A stretch of DNA of 64,000 nucleotides from Sphingopyxis sp. LC363 (GTDB lineage Bacteria; Pseudomonadota; Alphaproteobacteria; Sphingomonadales; Sphingomonadaceae). The stretch covers positions 1 to 64,000 of the forward strand of contig NZ_JNFC01000014.1 in NCBI RefSeq assembly GCF_000756385.1, in the 5' to 3' direction. How positions within the stretch are numbered: the stretch's first letter is position 1; each line of letters opens with the position of its first letter. Below, piece after piece: positions 1 through 10,858 of this stretch. The position numbers and the translations under genes were made by a program. The notes below the pieces were generated by a model that saw nothing but the letters and a program-made list of their open reading frames with translations, searched no databases and was not told where the DNA came from.

Positions 1-338
1 GCGCCGCCGCGTTTCGGAAAAGCGGGGCTCGGGCTCGGCGCCGGCGCGTCGAGGAACAAAGTCTGGATGTCGCGGCGGCCGCTTTCGCGCAATTCCTTGA
101 TCCGCCGGACGAGCAAGGCGGGGCGGAAGCCGCGGCTGCGGCTGTCGATACCGATCGCGGGGGGGCGCCCCGCCTCGCCGCGCTTGGCAGGGGCGTCGAT
201 TAGCGTTTCGAGCAAGGCTAGGGGCAAGTTGTCGACCACCTCCCAGCCGAGATCCTCGAGCACCTTGAGCACGGTCGACTTGCCCGCGCCCGACAGGCCG
301 GTGACGAGCAGCAGCCGCGATTCGGCATCCTGGCTCAT
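1..338 (-). CDS. rapZ: RapZ family nucleotide-binding protein (RNase adapter), N-terminal part
   Basis: The reverse-strand frame from the ATG at 338 runs off the window at base 1, so only about 112 N-terminal residues are visible. They carry a P-loop near the start (GLSGAGKS, about residues 14-21), followed by VLEDLGWEVVDNLP, as in the YvcJ/RapZ family of nucleotide-binding proteins. In enterobacteria RapZ is an RNase adapter controlling glucosamine-6-phosphate synthase; in alphaproteobacteria the gene usually sits with hprK and PTS components. The start codon overlaps the hprK stop as ATGA, so the two are probably translationally coupled in the chvI-chvG-hprK-rapZ series. The family is clear; the exact role in this organism is inferred. 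Confidence 0.9.
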   Translation of the reverse strand, partial: MSQDAESRLLLVTGLSGAGKSTVLKVLEDLGWEVVDNLPLALLETLIDAPAKRGEAGRPPAIGIDSRSRGFRPALLVRRIKELRESGRRDIQTLFLDAPAPSPSPAFPKRGG

Positions 339-781
339 GCCGCGGGCGCCAGCTGTTCGAGCGCGAGCAGGATCTTGATCGGCGCCGATGCTTCGAACGC
401 CGACAAGAGCAGCGCGGGAAGCGGATGGCCCGCGACCGTTTCGACCTGACCCACCGCGGGCATGCGGTCGTAACGGTCGGAGAGGCGCACCGCGAGCGCG
501 AGCGGCACCGGCGCCGTCCACGGGCGCTCGACGATGCCGATCCCGCGCACCTCGAGCTTGCCGGCGAGCGCCTCGGGCGGGCGGCACCACAGGCGCCCCC
601 GATCGAACCAGATATCGCAGCGGTCGTCGGCGACCAGCTTGGCGCCGCGATCGATCAGCCGCAGCGCAAGGTCCGACTTGCCTTGCCCCGAATTGCCGAG
701 AATCAGGACGCCGCCATTGCCCGCCGCGACGCAGCTCGCATGGATATTGACGATTTCGGTTCTGGTCCGGCTCGGAAGCAT
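335..781 (-). CDS. hprK: Short HPr kinase/phosphorylase (HprK)
   Basis: This 148-residue protein starts at the ATG at 781. It has the P-loop GNSGQGKSD (about residues 29-37) and the downstream VADDRCDI segment typical of HPr kinase. It lacks the N-terminal domain of Firmicute HprK and matches the short alphaproteobacterial form that phosphorylates the PTS protein HPr. In these bacteria HprK belongs to a regulatory, non-sugar-transporting PTS. It lies between chvG and rapZ. The reading frame continues open far upstream, but that extension only mirrors chvG in another frame, so the short start is preferred. The gap to chvG is filled by a palindromic repeat (830-966), so hprK may need its own promoter or read-through across the element. 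Confidence 0.93.
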   Translation of the reverse strand: MLPSRTRTEIVNIHASCVAAGNGGVLILGNSGQGKSDLALRLIDRGAKLVADDRCDIWFDRGRLWCRPPEALAGKLEVRGIGIVERPWTAPVPLALAVRLSDRYDRMPAVGQVETVAGHPLPALLLSAFEASAPIKILLALEQLAPAA

Positions 782-829
782 GGCGCAAGGCTTACCGGCG
801 CCGAAGCGGGGCCGCAAGGCGACAAACTG

Positions 830-966
830 ATCCTCCCTGTGGCGAAGCCATGGGGAGGTGGCAGCGGCGGAGCCGCTGACGGAGGGGCCATGACGCGACG
901 TCGCGGCCCCTCCACCACTCGCTTCGCGAGCGGTCCCCCTCCCCATCGCTGCGCGACAGGGAGGAT
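830..966. repeat. Element A, copy 1 (chvG/hprK gap)
   Basis: A ~137 bp inverted-repeat element bounded by ATCCTCCCTG and CAGGGAGGAT. Just inside lie GGCGAAGCCATGGGGAGG on the left and the near-complementary right arm. Eight further copies occur in this window. It fills the gap between the chvG stop and the hprK start almost exactly. Confidence 0.9.
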
Positions 967-969
967 TGT

Positions 970-2592
970 TCAGCCCGCCTCCTGTCCGCCCTCGCGCGCC
1001 GGCAGCGTGATCAGCAGGCTCGCGCCCGGATTGCCGTCGTCGCGATCCCGGGCGCTGATCGTCCCGCTGTGGCCTTCGACGATCGTCCGCGCGATCGCGA
1101 GGCCGAGGCCGCTGTGGCGCCCGAACGCTTCGCTCGCGGGGCGCTCGCTGTGAAAGCGGCGGAAAATCGCGTCGCGCTGCGCCGGTTCGATTCCCGGGCC
1201 GTCGTCGTCGACCTTCACATGCACCTCGTCGCCGAGGCGGGTCGCCGACACGCAGACGAGACCGTTCGCGGGCGAGAAGCTGATCGCATTGTCGATGACA
1301 TTGTCGATCGCGCGCTCGAGCCGGTGGCCGTCGCCCATCACCACGGTCGCCCCCTTGCGCGGGCGGGCGAAGGCGACGCGCGGGTGCGGCGCGCCCGCCT
1401 CGACGCGCGCGGCGCGCGCGGCGAGCATCGATTCGATCATGATGCCGACGTCGACGGGTTCGAACAGGGTGCGCGACAGTTGCGCATCGACGCGGCTCGC
1501 CTCGCTGATGTCGCTCACCAGCCGGTCGAGCCGGCGGACGTCTTCGTCGGCGATGCGGAGCAATTGCGCGCGCTGCTCGTCGCTCTTGACGCGGCCGAGC
1601 CCCTCGATCGCCGAGCGGACCGAGGCGATCGGGTTCTTGAGCTCGTGCGTCACGTCGGCGGCGAAATGCTCGCCCGCGTCGATGCGCTCGCGAAGGGCTT
1701 GCGTCATGTCCGACAGCGCGCGCGCCAGCGTGCCGATCTCGTCGCGGCGGCTCGGCAGGCGCGGCACCACGACTTCGCGCGCGCGGCCTAGCCGGACGCG
1801 GACGGCAGCGCGCGCGAGGCGGCGCAATGGGCGGACGATCGTGCGCGCGAGGAAGAGCGAGAGCAGCACCGACGCCATCAGCACGACGAGGATGACCACC
1901 GCGAGCCGGAAGCGTTCGGCGCGCACCGTGCGCGTGATGTCGCGCGCGTTGAGCGTCATCAGCACCGTTTGCGGCGCTTCGAGATCGACGACGCGCGCGG
2001 CGCTGAGCAGCGGCGTGCGCTCGGGCGCATAACGGAAGCGGCTCGCCGCGAGGCCGCTTCGCTGCGCCTCGACGACTTCGGGCCACGACTGCGCGCGGTC
2101 GACGCGCGGTTCCTCGAAATCGGGATAGCTTGGTGCGCCCACGATCCAGTCGATGCCGCGGTCCATCGCGCGCGCGGCATCGCGTTTCCACGGTTGCAGC
2201 TCGGGATCGCGCAGCGTGTAGGTCGGCGGCCCGTTCGCGAAGCTGTCGGAGAGGCGCCTGCCGTCGGCACCATAGAAGCGCAGCCGCGATTCGGTAGCCC
2301 TGGTGAATTCGCTGATCAGGCTGGCGCGCTGGTCGGGCCGCGCGGCTTCGAGCGCGCTGTCGAGCATCGCGAGCTGGTCTTTCATCACCTCGATGCGCGT
2401 GTCGACCAGACGGCTGCGATAGGTGTCGAGATAATAGAAGCCGCCCGCGAGCAGCGCGACGGCGAGGATATTGACCGCGAGGATGCGGGTGGTCAGCGAC
2501 CAGCGCGCCGACCAGACGAGCGGCGATTCCTCCTGTTCGGCGATGCTCGCGTCGGCCTTCAGCCGGTCGGGTTTCGGGGCGTCAGCTTTCAT
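970..2592 (-). CDS. chvG: Sensor histidine kinase ChvG (ExoS type)
   Basis: A 540-residue membrane sensor kinase. From the N-terminus it shows a cytoplasmic stretch, a transmembrane helix around residues 34-54, a periplasmic sensor region of about 170 residues, a second transmembrane helix (about 227-250), a HAMP-like linker, the H-box with [10 protein letters not shown] (His near 316), and a catalytic ATPase domain with DNVIDNA, DDDGPGI and SGLGLAIA. The start chosen is the ATG at 2592, which overlaps the end of chvI by 11 bases; an ATG 24 bases upstream is possible. ChvG/ChvI systems of alphaproteobacteria respond to acid and cell-envelope stress. Adjacent chvI, hprK and pckA match the conserved neighbourhood. 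Confidence 0.93.
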   Translation of the reverse strand: MKADAPKPDRLKADASIAEQEESPLVWSARWSLTTRILAVNILAVALLAGGFYYLDTYRSRLVDTRIEVMKDQLAMLDSALEAARPDQRASLISEFTRATESRLRFYGADGRRLSDSFANGPPTYTLRDPELQPWKRDAARAMDRGIDWIVGAPSYPDFEEPRVDRAQSWPEVVEAQRSGLAASRFRYAPERTPLLSAARVVDLEAPQTVLMTLNARDITRTVRAERFRLAVVILVVLMASVLLSLFLARTIVRPLRRLARAAVRVRLGRAREVVVPRLPSRRDEIGTLARALSDMTQALRERIDAGEHFAADVTHELKNPIASVRSAIEGLGRVKSDEQRAQLLRIADEDVRRLDRLVSDISEASRVDAQLSRTLFEPVDVGIMIESMLAARAARVEAGAPHPRVAFARPRKGATVVMGDGHRLERAIDNVIDNAISFSPANGLVCVSATRLGDEVHVKVDDDGPGIEPAQRDAIFRRFHSERPASEAFGRHSGLGLAIARTIVEGHSGTISARDRDDGNPGASLLITLPAREGGQEAG

Positions 2593-3292
2593 CGGCGAAG
2601 CGGTAGCCCGCGCCATAGAGGGTCGCGATCGCGTCGAATTCGGGATCGACCTCGCGGAACTTGCGGCGCAGGCGCTTGATGTGGCTGTCGATCGTGCGGT
2701 CGTCGATATAGACGTCGTCCTGATAGGCGGCGTCCATCAGCTGATTGCGGCTGCGCACGACGCCGGGGCGGCTCGCGAGCGTTTCGAGGATCAGGAATTC
2801 GGTGACGGTCAGCGTCACATCCTTGCCGTCCCAGGCGACCTTGTGCCGCGCCGGGTCCATGCTCAGCCGCCCGCGCGTGATCGGCTCGGCGACGGGCTCG
2901 TCGTCCTCGCTCGGCGCGCTCCGGTTGAGCTCGACGCGGCGCAGAATGGCGCGGATGCGCGCGATCACCAGCCGCTGCGAAAAGGGTTTGGCGATATAGT
3001 CGTCGGCGCCCATCGCGAGGCCCAGCGCCTCGTCGATCTCGTCGTCCTTGCTGGTCAGGAAGATGACGGGAAGCTGGCTCTTCTCGCGCAGCCGCCGCAG
3101 CAGTTCGAGCCCGTCCATCCGCGGCATCTTGATGTCGAAAACGGCCAGGTCGGGCGGATTGTCGATCAACGGCTTCAGCGCCGCCTCGCCGTCCGAATAG
3201 ACGCGCGTGACGAATCCCTCGGCTTGCAGCGCGATCGACAGCGATTGCAGGATATTGCGGTCGTCGTCGACCAGCGCGATGGTTGCCGTCAT
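2582..3292 (-). CDS. chvI: Response regulator ChvI (OmpR/PhoB family)
   Basis: A 236-residue response regulator with an N-terminal receiver domain (acidic DDD at residues 9-11, phosphoacceptor Asp53 in [18 protein letters not shown] and the conserved Lys in IAKPF) and a C-terminal winged-helix DNA-binding domain ([15 protein letters not shown]). It is the partner of ChvG, whose gene begins inside its 3' end. The divergent neighbour is pckA; in Rhizobiales chvI and pckA are also adjacent, and ChvI affecting pckA expression is plausible here but not shown by the sequence. The start is the ATG at 3292. Confidence 0.95.
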   Translation of the reverse strand: MTATIALVDDDRNILQSLSIALQAEGFVTRVYSDGEAALKPLIDNPPDLAVFDIKMPRMDGLELLRRLREKSQLPVIFLTSKDDEIDEALGLAMGADDYIAKPFSQRLVIARIRAILRRVELNRSAPSEDDEPVAEPITRGRLSMDPARHKVAWDGKDVTLTVTEFLILETLASRPGVVRSRNQLMDAAYQDDVYIDDRTIDSHIKRLRRKFREVDPEFDAIATLYGAGYRFADES

Positions 3293-3570
3293 GCTCTTTC
3301 CATTGGGCGGGCTCCAAGGGAGCGATTAGCCTATCCGGCGTTCAGCGACAACCGCGCGCGTGGCACCGGTTCCCTTGGTCATGCGCTCGTCGCACATGCT
3401 GCACTGCGCCACGTTAATCTTTTGACCTCGGCCCCCGCCGTCGCTAACGCGGCCGGGATTTCGGAATCGGCGGACACGTCGGCACCCATGTATATGCGGG
3501 CCAGCCCATTAGCGCGCTAAGCATTGCATAGGTATGCAAGGACGCTGTCCGGCAAGGAAAGGCGAAGCAA

Positions 3571-5172
<1,602 letters not shown>

Positions 5173-5186
5173 TTGACCCGGATCGC

Positions 5187-5210
5187 TTCCGGGTGTTCAT
5201 TCACCCGGAA
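5187..5210 (+). other. Hairpin between pckA and the next gene
   Basis: TTCCGGGTG and CACCCGGAA form a perfect 9-bp stem with a 6-base loop. No T-run follows, so it is not a standard intrinsic terminator. The right arm overlaps GGAAGGA, the likely ribosome-binding site of the gene starting at 5222, so folding could hide that site. Confidence 0.5.
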
Positions 5211-5221
5211 GGACCGGACAA

Positions 5222-5671
5222 ATGACTACCGAATATATACCACGTCTGTTCGCGCGCGACGAAGACATCCGCGCGCTTGGTAAAGGCTTGCTGGCGTGCG
5301 CGTTGCCGCGCGAGGCGTGGACGCACGAGGCGCATCTCGGCGCGTGCCTCTGGCTCCTGACCGAGCGCCCCGACATCGATATCGATGCCGAGATCGCAGG
5401 CCTGATCCGCCGCTTCAACGAGAGCGTCGGTGGCGTGAACGACGACCATAATGGCTATCACGACAGCATCACGCGCGCCTATGTCGTCGGCGTGCGGCTG
5501 TTCCTGCGGGAAACGGCCGAGACGGGGCTTGCGGCGCGCGTCAACGCGCTGCTGCTGTCCGACGTCGGCCACCGCGACTGGCCGCTGCGCTTCTACAGCC
5601 GCGAACTGCTCTTTTCGGTTCCCGCGCGGCGCGGTTTCGTCGAACCCGACCTGGCGCCGCTGCCCGGCTAG
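5222..5671 (+). CDS. Conserved protein of unknown function (149 aa)
   Basis: A 149-residue, apparently soluble protein with no signal peptide or membrane segment. I do not recognise a named domain. Recognisable stretches are REAWTHEAHLGACLWLL near residue 40, NDDHNGYHDSITRAY near residue 80 and HRDWPLRFYS near residue 115; the several His, Asp and Tyr residues could form an active site, but that is speculation. The ATG at 5222 follows GGAAGGACCGGACA. It lies 49 bases after pckA on the same strand, so it may be co-transcribed through the intervening hairpin. Confidence 0.75.
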   Translation: MTTEYIPRLFARDEDIRALGKGLLACALPREAWTHEAHLGACLWLLTERPDIDIDAEIAGLIRRFNESVGGVNDDHNGYHDSITRAYVVGVRLFLRETAETGLAARVNALLLSDVGHRDWPLRFYSRELLFSVPARRGFVEPDLAPLPG

Positions 5672-5712
5672 ATGCTGTTCGGCTTTGAATGAAGCGCATT
5701 TGAGAAATTCCC

Positions 5713-5796
5713 GTGTCCCCGCGAAGGCGGGGACCCATCTCCCGCCGGTTCAAAATAGCGCCGGCCGGAGATAGGCTCCCGCCTTCGCGGGAGCAC
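5713..5796. repeat. Palindromic intergenic repeat (element C type)
   Basis: Two short palindromes, GTCCCCGCGAAGGCGGGGAC and GCTCCCGCCTTCGCGGGAGC, flank CGCCGGCCGG-like sequence. The whole 84 bp can fold as a long imperfect hairpin. It sits between the convergent ends of the genes at 5222-5671 and 5819-6760. Confidence 0.7.
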
Positions 5797-5818
5797 AGTT
5801 TATTCGGTCGAGGAAGCC

Positions 5819-6760
5819 CTAAAGCCCGATGCCCGGCGACCAGCCGCTTTCCGCAAGAAAGGCGGCCGGATCCTTCATTTCGACGATCGCCTTGATCGCC
5901 GCCGCCTTGTCGGGCGTGCGGTCGTAATAGGCTTTGGCGACGCGATAACCGACCCAATAGCCAAGGTCGCCCGGCCAGCCATCGGCGCCCTTCTGATTGT
6001 AGAGCCAGCGCGAACCGATCGCCTTCTGGTCCTTTTCGGCGAGGAAGATCGTCTCGAGCTCCTTCTCGCGCCCCTTCGCCCATTGGTGCAGCAGCGGATA
6101 GGCGACCGATCCGGTCATCCGCTCGGCGACGAATTCGGCCGCGCCCTCGACGAGCGCCGCGCGCAGCACCGATTCTTCGCGGTCCTCGACCTGCGCCAGC
6201 GGCTGCTGCACATGGACATATTCATGCGCGATGACATGGACGAAGCGGTCCTCGTCGTCGGCTTCGACGAATTTGGCGGCGCACAGGGCTTCGAGGCCGA
6301 TGTAAAGCCCCTTCGCATTGGCGGTCCCCGCGGTCGTCGCGCGGCCGATCGCGATGGTGATCGGCGGAAATTTCGCGGCGGGATAGATTTGCGCGAGGCG
6401 ATCGGTCGCGGCGACAAGGCGCGTGCGCACCGCGGGAAGATTTGCCGCGCAGCCGCGCGCGTCGGCAAAGACCTGCGGCTTCTTGCCCAGCGCGGCGGCG
6501 AGCTTTTCGGGCGTGATCCGGCGCATCACCATGAATTCGGCGAGACCCGGCGAAGGGGTGGCGAGATAGCGCGCCGCCACCACCTCGGGCTGCGCCGCGA
6601 GCGCGGGGTCGTCATAGAGCGCGTAAAAGCGATCGACGTCGCTCGTCGCGATGGTGACGCGCCCGCCGCCGGGCGCTTCCGCCGTTTCATGCGCGTGGGC
6701 GGGGATCGCGGCGAGCAATGCGGCGCCGAACAGGCCCTTCATCATGACGTGCGGCCTCAT
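5819..6760 (-). CDS. Predicted secreted zinc protease (DUF2268-like)
   Basis: A 313-residue exported protein with an N-terminal signal peptide (MKGLFGAALLAAIPAHA). The gluzincin-like motif HVIAHEYVHVQQ is followed about 25 residues later by EGAAEFVAE, together giving the HExxH plus downstream Glu of zinc metallopeptidases. This arrangement resembles DUF2268 putative zinc-dependent proteases. The ATG at 6760 overlaps the stop of the upstream DUF885 gene (ATGA), so the two predicted peptidases are translationally coupled. In-frame ATGs at 6745 and 6742 are alternatives. The substrate is unknown. Confidence 0.8.
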   Translation of the reverse strand: MRPHVMMKGLFGAALLAAIPAHAHETAEAPGGGRVTIATSDVDRFYALYDDPALAAQPEVVAARYLATPSPGLAEFMVMRRITPEKLAAALGKKPQVFADARGCAANLPAVRTRLVAATDRLAQIYPAAKFPPITIAIGRATTAGTANAKGLYIGLEALCAAKFVEADDEDRFVHVIAHEYVHVQQPLAQVEDREESVLRAALVEGAAEFVAERMTGSVAYPLLHQWAKGREKELETIFLAEKDQKAIGSRWLYNQKGADGWPGDLGYWVGYRVAKAYYDRTPDKAAAIKAIVEMKDPAAFLAESGWSPGIGL

Positions 6761-8601
6761 GCCTTCGCCTCCCGCACATATTCCTCGACATTCTTCGCGA
6801 GCACGTCGAGCGGGACGTTGCCGCCCTTGACCACGACATCGTTGAAATCGCGCAGGTCATATTTTGCGCCCAGCGCCTTTTGCGCCAGCCCGCGCTGGCG
6901 CACGATTTCGCTGTGCCCGACCTTGTAGCCGCAGGCCTGCCCGGCCCAGCTGCAATAGCGGTCGACCTCGCTCGCGACCTCGAGCGGGTTCGAGCCATTT
7001 TCACGCACGAAAAACTCCACCCCCTGCTCGCGCGTCCAGCGTTTGGCGTGGAGGCCGGTGTCGACGACGAGGCGGCAGGCGCGGAAGGCGAGCGACTGGA
7101 GATAGCCGAGGCGCCCGACCTCGAAATCGTCGTAAAGGCCGAGTTCGTCGGCAAGCTGCTCGGCATAGAGCGCCCAGCCTTCCGAATAGGCGTTGAACGC
7201 CAGCATCGTGCGGATCAGCGGCATCGCATGCGCATATTCGCCCTGCCAGGCATGGCCCGGGATCGCTTCGTGCATCGTCAAATCGGGGAGCGAATATTTG
7301 CTGTGCAGTTCGGTCGTGCGCAGGTTGATCCAGAAGCGTCCGGGAATGCTGCCGTCGATCGACCCCGCGCCGCCATAGGCCGCGGGCGCGCCGGGCTCCT
7401 CGGCGAGCGGCAGCCGCTTCACCTCGACATTGCCCTTCACCAAAGTGCGGAAGGCGCGCGGCAGTTCGGCGCGGATCTTGCCGAGCCAGGTCTGGATATA
7501 GGCAGTGATCTCGGCGCGGCCCCGATCATTGTCGGGGAATTTATATTTGGGATCCTTGGCGAGCGCGTTCATCCGGTCGCCGACCGAGCCCTGCGTAAGC
7601 CCAAGCTTCCTGAGGATCGGGTCCATCCGGCCATGGAGTTCGGCGAGTTCCTCGCGGCCCATCGCGTGAATCTCGTCGGGGGTCATGCGCGTCGTCGTCG
7701 AGGCTCGGAGCCCCCAGGCATACCATTCGTCGCCGCCGGGGCGCGCCCACATACCCGCATCCATCGTCGCCTTGGGCTGCTGCGCCTTCAGCTCGGCGAG
7801 CTGGCGTTCGAGCGCCGCGGCGACGGGGCCCTGCACGATCTTCGCCGAACGCGCCGACCAGTCGCCCGCGATCTTCGCTTCGCCGGTGCGGCGGACGAGG
7901 CTTTCGACCATCAACCCGCCCGCCTTCGCGTCGGCGATCGTCGCTTCCATCTGCTTGACCGCCTTGTCGATCAGGAAGGCGGGGGCGATCAGTCCCTGGC
8001 CGCCCGCTGCCTTCAGCCGGTCGGTTTCACCATCAAGCACGCCGGAAAAGGCGTTGAGGCGCGCGAGATAGGCCTCGGCGTCGGCCGAGCTCTTCACCGG
8101 ATGGTCGCTGTCGAGGAATTTCGGCACATCGAGATAGGCGCCGACATTCTGGATCACCACGTAAGGCGTGTTGCGCCAGCCGCCGACCGCGACATCGCCA
8201 TAGGGCAGCGCGAAGCCCGCGAGCGCGACGTCATAGGCGCTTTCGACGACCGCGAGGCTGGTGCGCGTCGCATGGTCGAGCCCCGCTTTGTCGAAGGCGC
8301 GGACGCGCGCGACGTCGGCTTTCAGCGTGTCGGCAAGCGCCTTCACCCCCGCCGCCGAGCGATCGCTCAGCTGCCCGCGCATCGCCGCGCGCGCGCCGGT
8401 GTCGATGCCGAGCGAGGTCGCACCCTCGGGCGACTGCGCGAGCAGATTGTCGGCAACCGAGTCGAGCAATTGCTGCGCGCCGCTCTTGGGCGGGTCCTGA
8501 AGCGCCGCGGCGGGGCCCGCGATCGCGAGGCCGGCGGTGCCCGCGCCAAGCGTGGCGAGCGTGCGTCGGCGGCTGACGGGGATGGAAAGCGGATGTTGCA
8601 C
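6757..8601 (-). CDS. DUF885 family peptidase, Tat-type signal
   Basis: A 614-residue protein with an N-terminal twin-arginine-like signal (SRRRTLATLGAGTAGLAIAGPAAA) and the DUF885 hallmark HEAIPGHAWQ near residue 440. Family members are predicted zinc-dependent carboxypeptidase-like enzymes. The start is a GTG at 8601. It overlaps the downstream DUF2268-like gene by four bases, giving an exported two-protease operon. A palindromic repeat lies directly upstream (8678-8810). Whether export really uses Tat depends on the SRRRTL motif, which is good but untested. Confidence 0.87.
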   Translation of the reverse strand: MQHPLSIPVSRRRTLATLGAGTAGLAIAGPAAALQDPPKSGAQQLLDSVADNLLAQSPEGATSLGIDTGARAAMRGQLSDRSAAGVKALADTLKADVARVRAFDKAGLDHATRTSLAVVESAYDVALAGFALPYGDVAVGGWRNTPYVVIQNVGAYLDVPKFLDSDHPVKSSADAEAYLARLNAFSGVLDGETDRLKAAGGQGLIAPAFLIDKAVKQMEATIADAKAGGLMVESLVRRTGEAKIAGDWSARSAKIVQGPVAAALERQLAELKAQQPKATMDAGMWARPGGDEWYAWGLRASTTTRMTPDEIHAMGREELAELHGRMDPILRKLGLTQGSVGDRMNALAKDPKYKFPDNDRGRAEITAYIQTWLGKIRAELPRAFRTLVKGNVEVKRLPLAEEPGAPAAYGGAGSIDGSIPGRFWINLRTTELHSKYSLPDLTMHEAIPGHAWQGEYAHAMPLIRTMLAFNAYSEGWALYAEQLADELGLYDDFEVGRLGYLQSLAFRACRLVVDTGLHAKRWTREQGVEFFVRENGSNPLEVASEVDRYCSWAGQACGYKVGHSEIVRQRGLAQKALGAKYDLRDFNDVVVKGGNVPLDVLAKNVEEYVREAKA

Positions 8602-8677
8602 TACGGGCTCCCTGCGACTTTGTTTCTTGTGAAACCTGTCTAGGGAGTGGGGCGCAGCGCGGTCAATGACATTGCCG

Positions 8678-8810
8678 ATCCTCCCTGCCGCGAAGCGGTG
8701 GGGAGGGGGACCATCCTAAGGATGGTGGAGGGGCGGCGACGGTGCGCTATGGCCCCTCCGTCAGCGGCTGCGCCGCTGCCACCTCCCCATGGCTTCGCCA
8801 CAGGGAGGAT
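8678..8810. repeat. Element A, copy 2
   Basis: 133 bp, bounded by ATCCTCCCTG and CAGGGAGGAT, with the well-preserved right arm CCCCATGGCTTCGCCACAGG. The left arm has diverged (CGCGAAGCGGTGGGGAGG). It lies upstream of the DUF885 gene and just downstream of the DUF3597 gene. Confidence 0.9.
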
Positions 8811-8818
8811 TAAAAAAG

Positions 8819-9217
8819 TCAGTCGGTAAGATCGGCGGGCACCTTGCCGCCGTTCGCCGCGAGCTCGCGCATCACCGCCTTGTGCAGCCAGATGTTCATT
8901 TCGGCGCTGCCGTCGAGCGCGCCGGTATAGCCGAGCTCCTGCGCCAGTTCCTTGCGGTTGGCGAGGCTCGAATCGATGCCGAGCAGCTTCATCAGGTCGA
9001 CGATCGACGTGCGCCAGTTGAGATCCTGCCCGGCCTTCGCCGCCTCGGCGGTGAGGATCGCGTCGACGTCGACCGGCGCGGCGGCGGCCGACGCCATTGC
9101 CTGCGTCGCGGCGTCGAGCGCGGTGCCGACGGGGCTGGGCGCAGCCGGGGCGGCAGGTTCCGCGGCGACGGCCTTCTTGCCGAAAATGGCGTCCTTGATC
9201 TTGCCGAAAATGCTCAT
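8819..9217 (-). CDS. DUF3597 domain protein
   Basis: A 132-residue protein beginning MSIFGKIKDAIFGKK, followed by an Ala/Pro-rich linker (about residues 17-48) and a C-terminal domain with WRTSIVDLMKLLGID and RKELAQELGYTG. This fits DUF3597, a small bacterial domain of unknown function with a helical C-terminal part. The chosen ATG at 9217 follows GGGAGCTACACA; the frame is open further upstream but without a better start. There is no signal peptide. It is divergent from the DUF937 protein at 9393; both are uncharacterised but widespread in proteobacteria. Confidence 0.85.
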   Translation of the reverse strand: MSIFGKIKDAIFGKKAVAAEPAAPAAPSPVGTALDAATQAMASAAAAPVDVDAILTAEAAKAGQDLNWRTSIVDLMKLLGIDSSLANRKELAQELGYTGALDGSAEMNIWLHKAVMRELAANGGKVPADLTD

Positions 9218-9392
9218 TGTGTAGCTCCCACTAGAAACCACGGCGCTCCCCGGAAAGGCGAGTCGCACTGGTGCAGGCTAGGACTATGCAATTGAGAATG
9301 ACAGCCAAATGACGACTCCTCCCGATCCCCCCGGCTGCTATACTGATACGTATCGGCGCGGTCCGATCCGTGCCGCAGCGGGAGTATGATCC

Positions 9393-9995
9393 ATGAATCT
9401 GACCGATATTTTGGCTCAGGCCGGCGGCATCGAATCGATGGCGAAAGAACTCGGAATTCCGCCCGCGATGGCGAAACAGGGCGCCGAGGCCCTGCTCCCC
9501 GCGATCCTCGGCGGGTTCAAGAAACAGGCACAATCGGGCGGCGGGGGAGCCCAGGGCCTCGAGGGACTCGGCGGGCTGCTCGGTCAGCTCGGCGGCGGCG
9601 GCCTGCTCGATTCGGTGCTCGCGCCGCAGCCGACCCCGGTAAGCCAGGGGAATGAGGTGCTCGGCCAGATTTTCGGGTCGAAGGATGTCAGCCGGACGGT
9701 AGCGGGGCAGGCGGCCGCACAGACCGGGATCGATTCGAGGCTGCTCAAGCAGATGCTGCCGATGCTCGCGATGATGGTTGCGGGCTATATGGCGAAGCAG
9801 GGCGGCGCGAGCGGCGGGGGCGCGGCCAGCGGCGGCCTCGGCGGCATGCTCGGCAATGTCCTCGGCGGCGCGATGGGCGGCGGCGCGGCGGCTTCCGCCG
9901 GCGGTTTGGGCGGCATCGGCAAGATGCTCGACATGGACGGCAACGGCAATCCGCTCGACGACATCATGGGCATGGTGAACAAGATGCGGGGGTGA
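9393..9995 (+). CDS. DUF937 family Gly-rich protein
   Basis: A 200-residue protein with an N-terminal helical region (MNLTDILAQAGG, ELGIPPAMAKQGAEALLPAILGG) typical of DUF937. Low-complexity Gly/Leu tracts follow around residues 49-70 and 135-180, and the protein ends NPLDDIMGMVNKMRG. The central stretch LLKQMLPMLAMMVAGYMAKQ is hydrophobic but is probably an amphipathic helix in this family rather than a clear membrane anchor. Function is unknown. GGGAG lies ahead of the ATG. Its stop is followed at once by an element B repeat, which may serve as its 3' end. Confidence 0.82.
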   Translation: MNLTDILAQAGGIESMAKELGIPPAMAKQGAEALLPAILGGFKKQAQSGGGGAQGLEGLGGLLGQLGGGGLLDSVLAPQPTPVSQGNEVLGQIFGSKDVSRTVAGQAAAQTGIDSRLLKQMLPMLAMMVAGYMAKQGGASGGGAASGGLGGMLGNVLGGAMGGGAAASAGGLGGIGKMLDMDGNGNPLDDIMGMVNKMRG

Positions 9996-10000
9996 TCATC

Positions 10001-10129
10001 AAGCCCCTCCCCTTCAGGGGAGGGGTTGGGGTGGGGTCCATCGGCCTTGCGCAAGGCCGATGGACCCCACCCGCTGCGACTAAGCCAGCAAGCTGGCAAG
10101 TCTCGCTGCCCTCCCCTGAAGGGGAGGGC
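10001..10129. repeat. Element B, copy 1
   Basis: An imperfect palindrome starting AAGCCCCTCCCCTTCAGGGGAGGGG and ending CCCTCCCCTGAAGGGGAGGG. The centre has GGTCCATCGGCCTTGCGC and its complement, then CACCCGCTGCGACTA and CAAGTCTCGCTGCCCTCC. It lies between the convergent DUF937 and GNAT genes. A copy with an insertion is at 45875-46060. Confidence 0.85.
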
Positions 10130-10137
10130 GTGTATGT

Positions 10138-10734
10138 TCACGCCGCCATCAGCCTGATATCCTCGCGGAAATCCTCGTCCACCCCGATGCGGCTTCGCAT
10201 CGGGGTGACGGTGCCATCGGCGTCGGCATCGCCTTCCTCGAACAGCGCGCAGGGCGCGTCGCCGCCGCGCGCGAGGCTGTAACGCTGCGCGACCTTGCCG
10301 GTCGGACGAAAGCCGAGCTTGCGCAGCACCGCGCCCGACGCCGGATTGTCGAGGAAATGGCCCGCCGACAGCCTGGGCAGGTTCATCGCGCGCGCGATGT
10401 GAAGCAGCTGGCGCCCCGCCTCGGTCGCGAAACCGAGACCCCAATAGGGCCGCGCGATCCAGTAACCCATTTCGAGTTCGCCTTCCGGGCTCGGCGAAAT
10501 GCCGCAGCCGCCGACGAGGCGCGGCGCGCCGCCGGTGCGCGCGAAGATCAGGAAACGTGGCTGGTCGGGGTCGATCGGCTTCGCCAGAAACTCCTGCGCC
10601 TGCGCCTCGCCATAGGGCCAGGGGGCGGTCGCGAGATTGCGGACCACCGCTTCTTCGCCGATCGCACGGGCGAGCGCGGGGGCATCTTCCTGCCAGCCGG
10701 GCCGCAGCAACAGTCTTTCGGTACGCGCGAACAT
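10138..10734 (-). CDS. GNAT family N-acetyltransferase
   Basis: A 198-residue GNAT protein of the RimJ/RimL-like type: MFARTERLLLRPGWQEDAPAL at the start, the core stretch GYWIARPYWGLGFATEAGRQLL (acetyl-CoA-binding loop), then NPASGAVLRKLGFRPTG. The C-terminal ~50 residues extend beyond the core. It transfers an acetyl group to an unidentified substrate. The ATG at 10734 is chosen because everything upstream in the open frame lacks family similarity. It lies downstream of rplU-rpmA, from which a terminator-like hairpin separates it. Confidence 0.88.
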   Translation of the reverse strand: MFARTERLLLRPGWQEDAPALARAIGEEAVVRNLATAPWPYGEAQAQEFLAKPIDPDQPRFLIFARTGGAPRLVGGCGISPSPEGELEMGYWIARPYWGLGFATEAGRQLLHIARAMNLPRLSAGHFLDNPASGAVLRKLGFRPTGKVAQRYSLARGGDAPCALFEEGDADADGTVTPMRSRIGVDEDFREDIRLMAA

Positions 10735-10858
10735 ATTCTCAAACTCCCAATGCCTGTCGCCTTGGCGCCAGATGGTGACGCTTTGACGACATTCGATATG
10801 GAGGGAGATGGATGGCCCCGTTTTCGCGCCCGTTCGTCTCAAGCGACGGATTTCGGGC

